Origin: Flammula alnicola
Taxonomy: Eukaryota; Basidiomycota; Agaricomycetes; Agaricales; Strophariaceae
DNA length: 64,000 nucleotides
Assembly (NCBI GenBank): GCA_015499995.1
Contig: JADNRV010000074.1
Coordinates: 1 to 64,000, forward strand
Direction: 5' to 3'
The notes beneath the pieces are model-generated. The model ran no database searches. It was not told the DNA's origin and saw nothing but the letters and a program-made list of their open reading frames with translations. Both the position numbers and the translations under genes were made by a program. Below are positions 12,692-26,558 of this stretch, piece by piece. The first letter of the stretch is position 1; each line of letters opens with the position of its first letter.

Positions 12692-13132
12692 ATGCACCCA
12701 ACCCAAATCATCTTGAAATCAGGTCGTTCAGCTTGGAAAGGCGAGTGGGATGGTGATATACTCCTTCTAAGTTCTTACAACTATATCCATAGGCCCTTAC
12801 TTCGTCCCATTTCAAAACCTCCGTGAAGCTCTGACGAACCATGTTGCAATAAAGACCAAAGCTAGGTCTTGTACAATCTTGCCTAACTTCGTCGGGTATG
12901 TCATCTGAATGTATGATATGTACAAAGGTGGCTTACCATCTCTTTTCAGAGTGAGATTCATGGTACATAATGGGAAGGAATACCTACCCGTACTCGTTAC
13001 GCAGGATATGGTGGGACATAAACTAGGTGAATTTTCATTTACGAAGAAGAGGTTTACATACAAGTGCGTCGTACTCTTTCCGTTCTTCTTCTATGAATGT
13101 TGCTGACATCCTTTAGAGCAACAAAAAAGTAG
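12692..13132 (+). CDS. rsm19: Mitochondrial ribosomal protein uS19m
   Basis: Model: join(12692..12740, 12793..12895, 12950..13063, 13117..13132), 93 aa. It is a small-subunit mitoribosome protein of the S19 family. Recognised blocks are GRSAWKG at the N-terminus, [24 protein letters not shown] and the signature [20 protein letters not shown], then KKRFTY. The last exon adds only five codons. To keep the family's unbroken WKGPYFV, intron 1 must begin with GC (GCGAGT) and end with AG. A GT donor 12 bases downstream also keeps frame but inserts Glu-Trp-Asp and leaves a 40-bp intron. Length matches fungal uS19m. The gene is head to head with the one-pass membrane protein. Confidence 0.92.
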
Positions 13133-15453
13133 ATAACAGCTGTGATATTTATTTTGCAATCCTCGGAGAAATGAGGCTCGCTTCGCAATCAACATCAGCT
13201 ATGGACCTCATGGCATTTTGCCTTCCGTTGAGACGTTAGCAGTGCCTTTTTTCATTAAGGCAATGACCCACCTCGAATGGAGCCACGTTCTGTTCTTCGA
13301 ATGTCTCAATTTCAAGGAACCCGTCTACCAACCCCCGTACACGGAAATGTCAACCGTTTTTCTGAAGCAGTCTTTCCGAAGAATATGCGTCGCGGCTCGA
13401 CAGATTGGACAGAAGAACAAAGATGCCACCGAAAATTCCGCGTGGAGCCCTGTGATAAGCGCCTCTCTTGCATGCCTTCCCCTGTCTTCCCCCGGATCTC
13501 CTTCTCTTCAGCCTCCAGAATTTCGTCGATGCCTCAATTATCTTTCCCCATTCGCTTCCTCTATGTATATCCCAGATAATACGGCGGACGAGTGGTGCTG
13601 AAGTTTGCGCAGTAAGTGGAGCAGGGAGATAGTCGACATCACTGCGGACGTGCGAAATACTCCCAGCCACAAAATTTGCGTTAAAGTGCGCCTATCTGCA
13701 TCCTTCTCTGGTTACGATCAAGGCCAAGGCTACTGGAGCGCAGCAGGTTGTGGGAGTGTGTCTGGGGTATGGATGTCGCTTTCAGAGCTTTAAACGTCGG
13801 CGTCAGATAATTACCTTCGAATCCCCCCCTTTTCAAACTCTTTTCGCGCAGTCAGTAAGCTTTTGATTGCCTATGTCACGATTTCATGTTTCATCGAGTC
13901 TGTGCATTAGGCACCTTGACTCTCTCCGATTTCAGACAACTAGTAATGGCGCAGCACGGCATCACCGTCGCTCTGGTAGCGGCGAATCCCTCCTGTTCCG
14001 TAGCGATGGCACACATTATTGACAAACCCAGCCATGCGAACATGGAGCAACGTCGTCCATGGTTGACGTTGATGAAAGCTGGTAAACGGGTGATTGGAGA
14101 CGAGTAAGTCTTGAGTTTCAATTCGACATAGGCTGTTACTACGTTGCGACGCTATAGCCCACAAACAAGGAGACGGCAGCAACGCCTTGCGAGTTTCTTA
14201 CATCGCCTCGATTTTCATTAATCTCCAACATATTCCGGCCCAAAGGAATGGGTTTTCGCCTCACCTGCAAGCGCTGGACCATAGCAAAACATATTATTCT
14301 TGACTGGCGCGTGTTGCTATCGGATTTTCTTGACTCGAGATTTTGACTATCGGAACATCATTTTCTTGTCTACCATCGAGACCTCAAGGCCTCATACCCC
14401 ATTCATAACATCATCCGGCATCCCACGTTTCATCCCAGCCCCGACTCGCGACGGAGATACCGACATCCCAGTTTATGTTCATCAGGCACTGCTGCACGCT
14501 GTTGAAGCGTCTATGCGTATAGCTGCACCGTAACTCTGGGCTCTGGCTTTGACTCTATGTCCAATGGGATCCTATCCATTTGTAATTTCGGCTTGAGAAC
14601 ATTTCTAGCCGAAAAATTGTAACTGATGCTACTCTTTTTTCACACTTCAAGTCAGTAAATGTTTGGTAAATGTGAGTAAATAGATGTTTATCTTCCGTTT
14701 CACAGGGAACTTAACAAGTAGTCGTTTTCACAGCTCCTTTTACCCCAATACTATTTGACCATGCGAAGTTTCAACGGGCATCGTCAAACCCGGGACTTCC
14801 GACTCGAATTATCACCAACGAAAATATTGACAGGTGGTCAATCACAAGGGTGGCTGTGCATGCTTGTTATTCTGGAGTTTTGCTACACCTCCCACAATCG
14901 CTGTCTGTCAACTCCCACCCCCATGGACTGGATAATTATATTGGTTTGGTTTGCTGTCCGCTCGCTTGTCCTCGGAGTATTGGTTTTCCGCATGGGAATT
15001 AGACCTCCCTTATTACCGGTTCCTCGACAACTACGGCGATGCATATCTGATGATGACGCGTTCTTTAGGCTATCAGCAACTGCTGTCCATCCTGGGACAT
15101 CGAGCGCGACAGCTTCACGCTCTCGGACTCAAATCAAAACACGTCTACTTGTGCCGGAACGCTATTCTTGTCCTACCCCTCCGTTCCTGTCCTACCGTGG
15201 AAATATATGCATGCCCGATCAACCGTCTTCGTCCCAGCATCACACACACTCGGTTTGTATGTTTCGATATACCTTTGCAAGTATAACGATCTATTCCATA
15301 CCTTCGTACCCTTCGCACACTCACTATGATCCATTGGGCTGGATCTATTTTTTTCGGGATTGACGTTATTTTTAGCTCTGCCTTTGCCATCGTACTGGTT
15401 TTCAAAATCTATGACTCTCATGTTACAGGGCCGTCATTAGAGGTCAAGTGTGG
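13133..15453. other. Intergenic or unassigned open frames
   Basis: Several plus-strand frames (13218-13601, 13886-14107, 14300-14533, 14755-15363) are open, but I could not join them into one protein or recognise a family. 13886-14107 could splice onto 14159 and end at about 14220, giving a short basic C-terminus. This is a possible gene only. Confidence 0.3.
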
Positions 15454-15460
15454 TATAAAA
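15454..15460 (+). promoter_or_regulatory. TATA box of the peroxidase gene
   Basis: TATAAAA lies 77 bp before the peroxidase ATG at 15537, a normal distance for a fungal core promoter with a short leader. Confidence 0.7.
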
Positions 15461-15536
15461 GACATCGTTTCAAAGGCCAAAGTCTTCAGGATCTTCGAGT
15501 CTTCTCCTCTTATCCACCGAACTCACTTAAACACCA

Positions 15537-17048
<1,512 letters not shown>

Positions 17049-18647
17049 ATATGGAGATTTTGAGCAGTATTTATTAAAATTTTCATTGCATAGATTCTCT
17101 CGTATGTCAAGGCTGTGCTTGATATCCTCTCTTCAATAATATTTGGAAATTTATTTTTCTCTGATATTTTTGTGCGATCTAAATCGAAGAACTATATCTG
17201 CAAGGAGGACAGAAGGACAAACAAGCACTGATTCCTCCGTAAAGAGTCTCAACTGTCGCGAACAGAGCTGATAGAACGTAAGGAGTCGTCGAGTATGTAT
17301 ATGACTTGACAGCCGCCGGCGCAACTACACAGCAGATTCTCCTTACCTCCGGGTCCGAACATGATGATCATATGGAAACAGCCGGCGACGTGCGCGTCAA
17401 AGATGCTGGCACTGTGCGGACGCGTTCTCAATTCAAAGTTATTCTGCGTTATCGCTCATCGACATCTTCCCATCTGTCAAGTTTTAAGCTCGAGTCAACC
17501 CCTGGTATATATACTGTTATATGATATATGATACTCAACATTTAAAATTACCATCCATCTTTCCTGCTTTACCTATTCTTGACTCGGACACGATAAGACA
17601 GCCATACAATTCGTAGTCGTTTGGTTCTTCTTTCTTTCTATCAGTCAATTTCTTGATATTTATTCTGATTACCCTGATATATCTGATCGTAGAGGCTCTA
17701 TTTCGTCTCACTCACAACTAAGTATACTTACCATGAAGTGGGATCGGGTTTCCAGCTGTGACCACTTTTATATAACTTCATTCTTTAACATTTCTTGCAG
17801 TCTGGTACGTATACAAAAGCAATTCCTAATCACTGGCAGCGTGACTGTCTCCTTGACTACCTCCCACCACACTGCTGACAGAACCCAAGTCATCTGTGTC
17901 CATTTGTTCCTCTTTCTGTACTCTCTTCGCCACGAGGCCAGTCCCATGAACGATCAGTGTGGGACGCCTCTTGAGGCGTGCTTATTCTTATTGTGTTTTT
18001 CACCTGATGGGCTGTGCCTAAGTAGTAGTATTAAGCTGCCAGTGGAACATCCTGTGATCTATTCGTTTGGAGACTACTCCCTGTAGCTCGAACTCGGTGT
18101 AGGGCGTTTGTAAACTTACACGCGCCTAATTGACAAACCCCGACTCGGTACGTCGGCCTCTATACAGAATGTCAGCGACAAGACTACCAGGGCGGCGTAT
18201 AATGCTCTCATTCTATTTAATAGTCCAAATCTCAAAACACTATGGTCTATTCGCGCAAGTTCTGCTTTCTTATCTCGGAGCATGCACGCCACTGTGGGCA
18301 CGGCACGGCTCGATTAGCTGCGATAGCCAACGACAACGCAACCCAGGGTCTTGTATAAATAACAACATCTGATCTGTCTAACGCTCTTACGAGTCCCCGT
18401 TGATGACGGCCATCGACTGCTTTATTGCCAGCCCGTCCCTTTTGTACAAATCTTCCTGTACGAATCCACTCTAAAAACCCGGCATTTTGTCTTCTGTTTC
18501 ATCACATTGCCCTGCGAGTGCTTGCGTCTGCGCTCGACCCCTTCTCAGCCAACACCATTGCAGAGACAAAACTTTCATACCAAAGCTGCGGATTCTTTCT
18601 GAGGCCGAATTGGTTAGTCGGGTTACACGGGTATTCTTGCATGGTCG
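17049..18647. other. Intergenic, no supported gene
   Basis: AT-rich sequence with pyrimidine-rich tracts around 17560-17700. The open frame 17733-18086 (+) has no motif and no good splice context. The final few hundred bases are presumably the promoter of the F-box-like gene. Confidence 0.45.
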
Positions 18648-19964
18648 ATGATGCGAAGTCGAGATCGATGGAGGGATAGATTGGCTGGGTTTTTGTCATT
18701 TCCGAAACGATTAGCGCTGGCTGCCGCTCGTCTCTGGCCACAACCCAAGCGCCGACGAACGAGCTTAGTCTCTGGGTGGGAAGTCATTGCCATTGAATCA
18801 CCTGAACCATATGCGCCTCCGGCTCAGCAGGTTCAAACAAGTTCGAATGAGAATCCGACGATCGATAACACAGAACAACCACAGCCTGAGGAATCGACAG
18901 ACGAGAGAAAGCGATACACTTTGACGGAAATTCCGTTTTCGTTCACAATACAATGCGCGGCTTCCGAGTTGCCAGAGGACATCGAACATATAATATTCGA
19001 GATGGCTGCGCGGGAGGATATGGCGGCTGCGTTGCACACGTTGGTGTTCGTCAACCATCGAGTCAGAAAATGGTGATTATGAACAACATCTTGCTTTACT
19101 TGTTTGAATATTTTCCCTGTACTTACCAGAGGTATTTTCAGGGTGGAATATGTCATATACGAGTCAGTGATTTTGCGGAATGCGAAACACGCTCGGCTCT
19201 TCCTCGATGGATTGGAGCGCAAACACCCAGATTTTGCAGCGGGCGCCGTGAAAATACTCGCGCTTCCTACGAGGGTATCTTATGACACCTCATGGAGGAT
19301 ACTCAAAGCTTGCAGGGACGTACGGCATCTCTCGTGGCTCCCCACCAATCCTCTCGCCGTAGAGACTATAAATCTCATCGCCGATCTTCCTCTGATCTCT
19401 CTTCGAGCGCGATTAACATCGTTCTATAGCAATAATCCTGATTTTTCGGCTCCCCTCTTTGACGGTTTGACGACGCTGTTCGTGGCTGACCACCAGGATG
19501 TGTGGAAGACGTGGAAATGGGATGGAGTCGAGGACCGGCCGAAGCTGAAGTGGATCGCGGTGAATCTGGATGGTAGGTTGGACGCAGTTGCTGGCTGGGC
19601 GCCAGTGCACACGCTGGAGAAGATGGTGCTCAACCCGTATGGGCGCCCCTCCCGCGTACGGTTGTGTGTTTGCTACAGCTATAATCCGCGGGCGACAGGT
19701 GACAGGTGGATACACAGGAGTCGAGAGACGTTTTCAGAGGAAAGGATGGCGGTTTTGAGCCTTGATCATCGAATAGATGAGAGAGAGTGGGCAAAGAGAA
19801 TTAACGGAGAGCGTCGAGATTTTGAGATTTCGGAAGAGTTGGTGAGAGAAAGGCAGACAGAGGACAGGAGGTTGAGATTTCAGCGTCAGTGCTTATTTTT
19901 ATCTTTAGCAATATTTAAGCGCTCCCCATGCGCCCCCACTGATTATTTGATTCCGTTCATTTGA
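18648..19964 (+). CDS. F-box-like protein
   Basis: Model: join(18648..19072, 19142..19964), 415 aa. Residues 1-105 are basic and Pro/Ser/Glu-rich. An F-box-like helix pair follows at about residues 110-150 (ASELPEDIEHIIFEMAARED, then FVNHRVRKWVEYVIYESV across the splice junction). This is the pattern of the large mushroom-fungus F-box-like family, whose known members recruit substrates to SCF ubiquitin ligases. The downstream region holds repeated Trp/Leu-rich segments (HLSWLPTNPL, WKTWKWDGVEDRPKLKWI) but no leucine-rich repeat I can define. A further intron near 19886-19965 would give a different C-terminus. The substrate is unknown. Confidence 0.65.
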
Positions 19965-20544
19965 TAGTTTATCGGACTTCCGTGTTATTCTAATGGCAAT
20001 TTATGTCGACGTCCTGATTGGAGCTGGACCGGGGAGAAAATCTTGGTGTACATATTACTAGTTTATTCCTGTTATCAGATGTTGATCCGACGGCGCTTCC
20101 GATAATTGCTCGCCAATTGTCGAGCTCTCGCTTCCTCGTCCGTCAACGCCGGGATGAATGTTGAACGTTGATAAGCCCTGACTGAATTTCCGAGAGAAAG
20201 AAAGGGGGCGGTTTCCTTAGAGACAAGCATGGGCCGGATAGATCCGAAGGATGTTGTAAACAAGGCCCATCCAAAGCCAAGTCTGCTCTCGTTTCAAACA
20301 CCAGCTTGGTCATTTGCTCATTTGCTCGCCGCCGCCGTTCACGACGACGCTGACGCCCCTCAAACGACCCGCTCAAGTCCCCGGAAACGACATCTGGCTT
20401 ATTATCACCCTATACCTAGTCAAGGACCGCTTATCCTGCCTAACGATCGTTCGGTGTTACATCCGATACTGAGTTTGCATTGATCAGCGTCGCGCAATCC
20501 CCATACCACGAGAACAACTCGCTGTACTTTGACTTTGTAGAGCC
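19965..20544. other. Upstream region of the CLA4-type kinase
   Basis: A 580-bp spacer. No open frame with support. It presumably holds the F-box-like gene's 3' end and the kinase promoter. Confidence 0.45.
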
Positions 20545-23500
20545 ATGGCTTACCACCAGGTTACTGCAGCCTCCCTTACCCCATCGCGCCCTGCCCCACA
20601 GGCGCCCCAGAGTCGCGGCATGGACGGCGCACCAGGCTACACCACCAATGCCACTCTCGCAAGCGCGGGTTACAATTCGTCGTTCACTTTCACACCGGCT
20701 TCTCCTTCAGGATCGTCCTATGCATACCAATACTCTGGAATAGGTGGTTCTCCAAATCGTGGGCCGGACGACGCAATGAACTCTCAGGTTGTGCGACTGG
20801 GCGTGGTCAGCATGAAAGAGGACGGTTTTGGCAATTGGCTCTTCCAGCGAAAGTGGCTAGTACTCAAAGAGCAGATGTTGTCCATTCACAAAAGCGAGGT
20901 GAGTTTCTTACCATTTGCTGTTTCTGCCGACCAACTTTTGTTGTTTTCATTGTGCTGATTGGAATTTTACTCTACAGTCAGCACCCCAACAAAGCGTCAT
21001 CTGGCTTCGTGATATCTCCAACATCGAGCGAATAGATATGAAGCCCTATTGCTTGCTGTTGGAGACTAAGGACCGTCGGTATTTCTTGTCGTTAAAGAAC
21101 GACGAAGAACTCTATGGGTGGCTTGACGATGTATACTCGAGAAGTCCGCTTATGGGCGTTAGCAACCCAACCAACTTCGTGCACAAAGTCCATGTTGGCT
21201 TTGACCCTGTCTCTGGCGCATTCACGGTATGTTTTGCCGTCCATTTATTTTTTTGTGCTCACTGTCCCCTGTGTAGGGTATGCCCGAGCAATGGAGCAAA
21301 TTATTGACGAAATCTGCTATCACAAGAGAAGACTACGCCAAAGATCCGCAAGCAGTGCTGGATGTGCTCGAGTTTTACACGGATCATCAGAAACGAGAAT
21401 TGGAGGACATGTCGCTCGGTAAGCTCTCCGCCGTTCCTTATGTATCGTGTTGTGTTGATCTCTGGTGTAAAGGTGCACCTGCTCGTTTTGGTGCTGGAAC
21501 TGGGTTCGGCGGTGCCAATAAAATCGAAAATGGGAGGCCAAACCTTATGAAGCGTCAAGACACAGCGCCACCAGGCCTAGGAGGTGATAGTGACAATCTT
21601 CCCAGCGCCGCCGCTCGAGCAGCGGAACTTGTAAATGGTTCACACGTCGCCAGTGCCATTTCCACTGTGCAAGGACCTCGAGGTCCACTCCCTATACCTA
21701 CGGCCTCTCGGGCGGCTCCTCCACGGCCCATCATCTCTGCTACGAGACCTGCTCCCCCCACTCCTGGCGGACCTTCTACATTACCATCTGGGAAACCTGA
21801 ACTTACCCCTCTCGCCGCCGATTTGCGAGCACGTACGAAAGCTCAAGGCCCTCCCACAAGCGCTACGATTCCGGCCAGGAATGAGTCTCTTCCGGATCAA
21901 CAAACGAAGCAGCAGCAGGAACGCCAAGAGCAGCAATGGCAGCAAGAGCAAGCTCAGCGGCAACAAGAGGCGAGGACAGAGCAATGGCAGCAGCAACAGT
22001 TGCAGGAGGAGAAGTGGCAGGCCCAACAAAACCAGCAACAACAGCAAGCTCAACAAAAGGCGCAAGTGGCACCTAGACCGCTGATGGTGCCGTCGAAATC
22101 GTCCCCAGCGACGTCTACTCCTGCCACGAATCCAGCACCTGGTGCAGCTGGCTCCACTACTGGCCCGCCGCCTGTCTTGCCTCTTCAACCGGCGAAGAAG
22201 GTCCAGATCCAGGCGCAGGAGAAGCCTGTGAAAGTAGCTGCACCTGCGACGACTGGTGGTGGGGTGGCCGCGGCCGCTGCTGCTTTGGAGAAGCCCAAGG
22301 AGAAGGAAAAGAGGATCAGCACGATGACGGAGGTTCAGATCATGGAGAAGCTGAGACAGGTGGTATCGGATGATGATCCTAAATTGCTTTATAGCAAGAT
22401 CAAGAAAGTCGGACAGGGGTGAGTTTTTGGAATCGATGTTTACTTCTTTTCATCTGCCGCCTTCGCCGCAGCCTTGGTTTCTTGCTTGATTTTTTACGTC
22501 GAGTTTGGATTGATGCTGATCTATGGTTCTTTTTTGTTCTCGCTTTTGTCTCGTGCTTCTGTCATTATCGCGGATAGTGCATCCGGACACGTGTACGTCG
22601 CCAAAACGCTCGCGACTGGCAAGAAGGTCGCGATCAAGGAGATGGATCTCTCTCATCAGCCGCGGAAGGAACTCATCGTCAACGAGATCTTGGTGATGAA
22701 GGAATCGCAGCACCCGAATATCGTCAACTTCTTGGAATCGTACCTGGTGAAGAATAACGAGCTTTGGGTGGTCATGGAATATATGGAGGGTGGTGCCTTG
22801 ACTGACATCATCGAGAACAATACGTTGGAGGAAGATCAAATCTCGAGCATATGCTTTGAGGTGATTTTTTTGTTCTTTCTTCATGGGATCGAGGCGTGGA
22901 TGCTAATTTGGAATCTGGCACCCCAAGACGTGCAAAGGGCTAGGTCATCTCCACAGTCAGCACATCATCCATCGTGATATCAAGTCGGATAATGTCCTCC
23001 TCGACGCACAAGGCCGTGTCAAGATTAGTGCGTGTTCTCTTTGTCTTATCATATCCGAGCTCTTAGCTAACCCTTCTCTTGCCAATTCTCAGCTGATTTC
23101 GGTTTCTGCGCCAAACTTACGGACCAAAAGTCCAAACGTGCCACCATGGTCGGTACTCCCTACTGGATGGCGCCCGAAGTCGTCAAGCAAAAGGAGTATG
23201 GCGCGAAAGTGGACATCTGGTCTCTCGGCATCATGGCCATCGAGATGATCGAGAACGAGCCGCCGTACCTGGATGAGGAGCCGCTGAAGGCGTTGTACCT
23301 CATTGCGACGAATGGAACGCCCACTTTGAAGAAGCCGGAGGCGCTGAGCAGGGAGCTGAAGGGCTTCTTGGCTGTGTGTCTCTGTGTGGATGTTGGGAGC
23401 CGAGCGACAGCGAATGAGCTGCTTGAGGTGTGTTTCTGCAGCTAATATTTTTCATCTTTGGTCGTCGTTGACGTTGCATTTTTCTTTAAGCATGAATTCC

Positions 23501-23571
23501 TGAAGAAGGCTTGCGCGTCATCAGGACTCGCTCCTTTGCTGCGATTCAAGACTGGGAAGCAGGGCTCATGA
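20545..23571 (+). CDS. cla4: p21-activated protein kinase, CLA4 type
   Basis: Model: join(20545..20898, 20978..21226, 21277..21418, 21473..22418, 22578..22860, 22928..23027, 23093..23427, 23491..23571), eight exons, 829 aa, all phases checked. Domain order is that of Cla4: a PH domain at about 84-178, then a CRIB/p21-binding motif from about residue 180 ([16 protein letters not shown]). A long linker with a Gln-rich tract and Pro/Ala-rich stretches follows, then a Ser/Thr kinase domain at about 555-805. Kinase residues seen: the glycine loop GQGASGHVY, AIKEM lysine, [11 protein letters not shown] and [12 protein letters not shown]4 is activated by Cdc42/Rac GTP and controls polarity, septin assembly and hyphal growth. 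It lies about 34 kb from the STE3 receptors on the same contig, a linkage reported in other Agaricomycetes. Intron 3 is a multiple of three and stays open if retained. Confidence 0.95.
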
Positions 23572-24664
23572 GTGCCTCTTCCGTCTTGTTTCGTCCTCTC
23601 GCGTCAATCCTTTGTGTCGTCGTCGCTCCTTATCCATGCCTACCTCGCGCGACCCCCTCCGACCTCCTTCCTACCTGCTATCGGCAGCGGGTCATGTCAC
23701 TTACCCAGCCCTTTTGCTCACGTCTGCCTGTTGGAACATTTCGTCTCTGTAAGTTCTTTGGAACAAACCTAGTCCGTGATGTTTTTTGTTATTGGCCGCC
23801 GCACTTACATTCGCGAATCTGCTTTATCCATCCTCATCCTCCTTTTCCAAATCCTTTCTCATGTCCTTGGGTCTCATTTTTACAATTGTGCTCCATTCCT
23901 TTTACACTTCTGCCACTCTTCCTCACATGTAACACATCGTCGCAAACTTTCTCTTTCGGTTTGATATTTTCCATTTCCTACTTGTGTGACTTATATCTCT
24001 TGTTTGTCTGTTCTTCGAAAACCAGTATCCACTTACTGTACTATTTCGATATCTGCCACTTTGTTCGACTTACCCTTTATTTCGGCATCATTTTTACTAC
24101 CGATTCCGACTTTCATTTTTGCGTGGAAGATTACTGAGCACACAATGGGTCGTTGTACTATTTGGAAATTATGCAATGATACTGCTAGACCACAATGTCA
24201 CTGACATGGGAAATATTGATTTATCGTTATTTTGTAGTTTCGTACTGCTGAATGAAAAGAACTAATCACAGATCACTCGTCAGGAGTCTAGTATGTGTCT
24301 GGGTGTTGAAGTAGTCTCTGCGCGTGCGAGACCGTGTGAGTTGTCAAAAGGACGGTGGACGTAAATCTAAGTGCTTCCAGCGTCCAATGTTGCTTTTGCT
24401 CATTCTACGGCTACAAACCGGCCCGTGCTTCTGCCAGAGTGAAGCTTCAACCAGGCGCCAAACGAGCGCTAAATAAGAAAACGGCACGAATTCACCAAGC
24501 TTCACTGGCAGTCGAAGACTGTAATTCCTGTTTTCAATCGTTCGAAAAATTTCTCTATTACTAGCCTGGACCTCACACTATTTATCTGTAATGCATCTCC
24601 TTATCACAAGATAACTTTTGGAAGGTATCGACAAGGTATCGAAGTCGGCTCGAAATATGGCTCA
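23572..24664. other. cla4 3' region, no gene seen
   Basis: Strongly T/C-rich on the plus strand to about 24120, giving long but repetitive open frames (23511-24137 and others) without motifs. It is read as 3' untranslated and intergenic sequence. Confidence 0.5.
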
Positions 24665-25348
24665 TTACTGCAAAGGGGTCGTGACTTCAGTAGAGACACG
24701 TTGAATAACCATGATCCTCCTCCCGTCAAAGTCGCCACGGATCGGCAAGGTCGTATTAGGAGGAGGAGGAATAGAAGGATCCTGCTGAATTCTGGATATA
24801 TAGAGAAAGTTACAAATCTAGAAAAGTATGACCCATTGGACACTTACAGGAGGTTGTCAGAGGCGGTTTCGATGGTGAGGTGTGCATTAGGATTCCCGTA
24901 TGTGCTGGTAGTTACGAAGAAAATTCCAACCCACCCGGCCTAGACACGATCAATTCAGCGTCCAGTACTATAATGTTCTTTCAAAAGCGCCGACAACACG
25001 TACCGTGACAGGGCTCTGCGGGTTTGTAGGAACCTCTACCGACGCATTGTAGGTCACATTGGCGCTAACTCTATTGGCGAGGTTCGCTTCGAGCGACTTT
25101 GTGAACGCGTCGCGTGTGATATTAGCACCATTGAGCTCGATGACGACATTCTTGGATATGAATGAATCGACGGCGGCCTCGAGGTCGGCGTTGGTGTTGT
25201 CGTTGACGAGGGCAGTAATATGCTGCTCAGTCCACTTAGTGAGACTAAGTAGCACAATATCACTGCTTCGCGAAGACAGACTTTGGCCCAAGGCGCCAAG
25301 CACCGCCACGGACAAGACAACGAAGGACTGGAGAGTGGAGGGGCGCAT
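24665..25348 (-). CDS. Small secreted protein, fungal SnoaL/NTF2-like fold possible
   Basis: Model, minus strand: 25348..25004, 24939..24848, 24791..24665; three exons, 187 aa, phases consistent. It starts with a clear signal peptide (MRPSTLQSFVVLSVAVLGALG). The body has SDIVLLSLTKWTEQHI, a region with several N-glycosylation sequons and PVTAGWVGIFF. It ends with an LPIRGDFDGRR segment. This architecture matches a widespread small secreted protein of mushroom-forming fungi. The simple reading that stops at 24968 loses the conserved AGxVG and IRGxFDGRR blocks, so the spliced form is preferred. Function is unknown; the fold suggestion is inference. Confidence 0.7.
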
Positions 25349-26558
25349 CGAAATTGTTAAAGGTTGGAGTTTGAGGATGATTTAAGCGACACTGGCAGCG
25401 GGTTGCGTGAGGTCTTTTAGACTCATTTCATTGAGGTATACACGTAATAGACCAGGGGACTGTAACTAACAGAAGTTCCGAGTTTCATCTCGTAATGGAG
25501 CCGCGCACTCGTCAAGTGCTTCATTGCAACAGGCTTTTAAAAAATTGCGCAATATGACCGGTACACATCTCCGGCGCATCAAATGAGAAATACTGAAGAA
25601 CGTTTGAAGGCGGCTCGACGATTCGATGAGTGTCTACTGCTATTTTTGTAGTTCCATTAAATCCACCGTCTAACTTACCTATTAATAGTTGTTTACCTCC
25701 ATACTCTTGTTCCATGGTAGATTTTTACCAGGTCGTACTCTAACTTTGAGATCAGCAAGAGAGCTCAAGCGCGCTAACGATTAGCTGCCATGTGGAGTTC
25801 TTTTAGAGAATAAGAACATCCGTAGTGAGTGCTTTGACCATGGAATATATTGAATTGCTATAGATTCGCAGGAGCGTCCAAGGAGCGTCCATCACCTTGA
25901 CGTTAAAGAGTTCCACGTAGTCGGTGCCTGGCAGTTTTGTCATTGTCGATGTGGGAGTGCATCAAACAATCGGGTTTAAAGATGGGGCGTAGGGCGTTCT
26001 ATGTCAATTTCAACCGCCGAAAGTGCGGAGAGACCCTTGACCAGTGAAAGTCCCTATGAAATGTTTGCAGAAAACTGGGAGAGAGCAAGAGTGTGCCTAA
26101 AAGATGATTCAGCGAGTCGCTGAATTATATCGGATTCAGGTCCTGTGACCCGAGCTCATTCTTCGGGTGGTCTCTAAGTGCTCAGAGATTCCCGGACAGC
26201 GGAAAGAGCGGAGGTTCGTGTGCATGATGGGTACCTGTTGACTCGAATAAATGGCCTGACTTGACCACTAACATCGAGAAGGCCAATTTACGAATCAATT
26301 CCGGGTCTATGCTAGAACAAGTAGAAAATTTGAATATTTAAGCTACAATCAAGACTCAAGAGAACAAGACGAAACACTATACAGTGGTAATATCCAATGT
26401 CCGACATCTCTCTCATCGCTCCCCCAATGCTACGAAGTACAATAACAGACAGAAGTATACAATAAGGTAAAATGGATCACAATAAGAAATTCAATGTCCG
26501 GTCTTTCTTCATCTCCATCTCGACCACCATGCATCAGCACAAGTGCACAATAGGACCT
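25349..26558. other. Intergenic, no supported gene
   Basis: Only one short minus frame (25521-25715) and one short plus frame (26472-26663) occur; neither shows a motif. Confidence 0.5.

Noticed and set aside
14951..15286. Plus-strand frame vaguely resembling a heme-NO-binding helix pair
   Set aside because: The resemblance covers about 40 residues only, without heme ligand or splice support.
21781..22188. Leu/Arg-rich minus-strand frame
   Set aside because: It is the antisense of the Gln-rich linker of the CLA4-type kinase.
23511..24137. Cys/Ser/Leu/Phe-rich plus-strand frame after the CLA4-type kinase
   Set aside because: Caused by a long T/C-rich 3' region; the kinase's last exon ends in another frame at 23571.
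24968..25348. Single-exon reading of the small secreted protein ending at 24968
   Set aside because: A GTACGT donor lies within that end, and splicing two further exons restores conserved family blocks.
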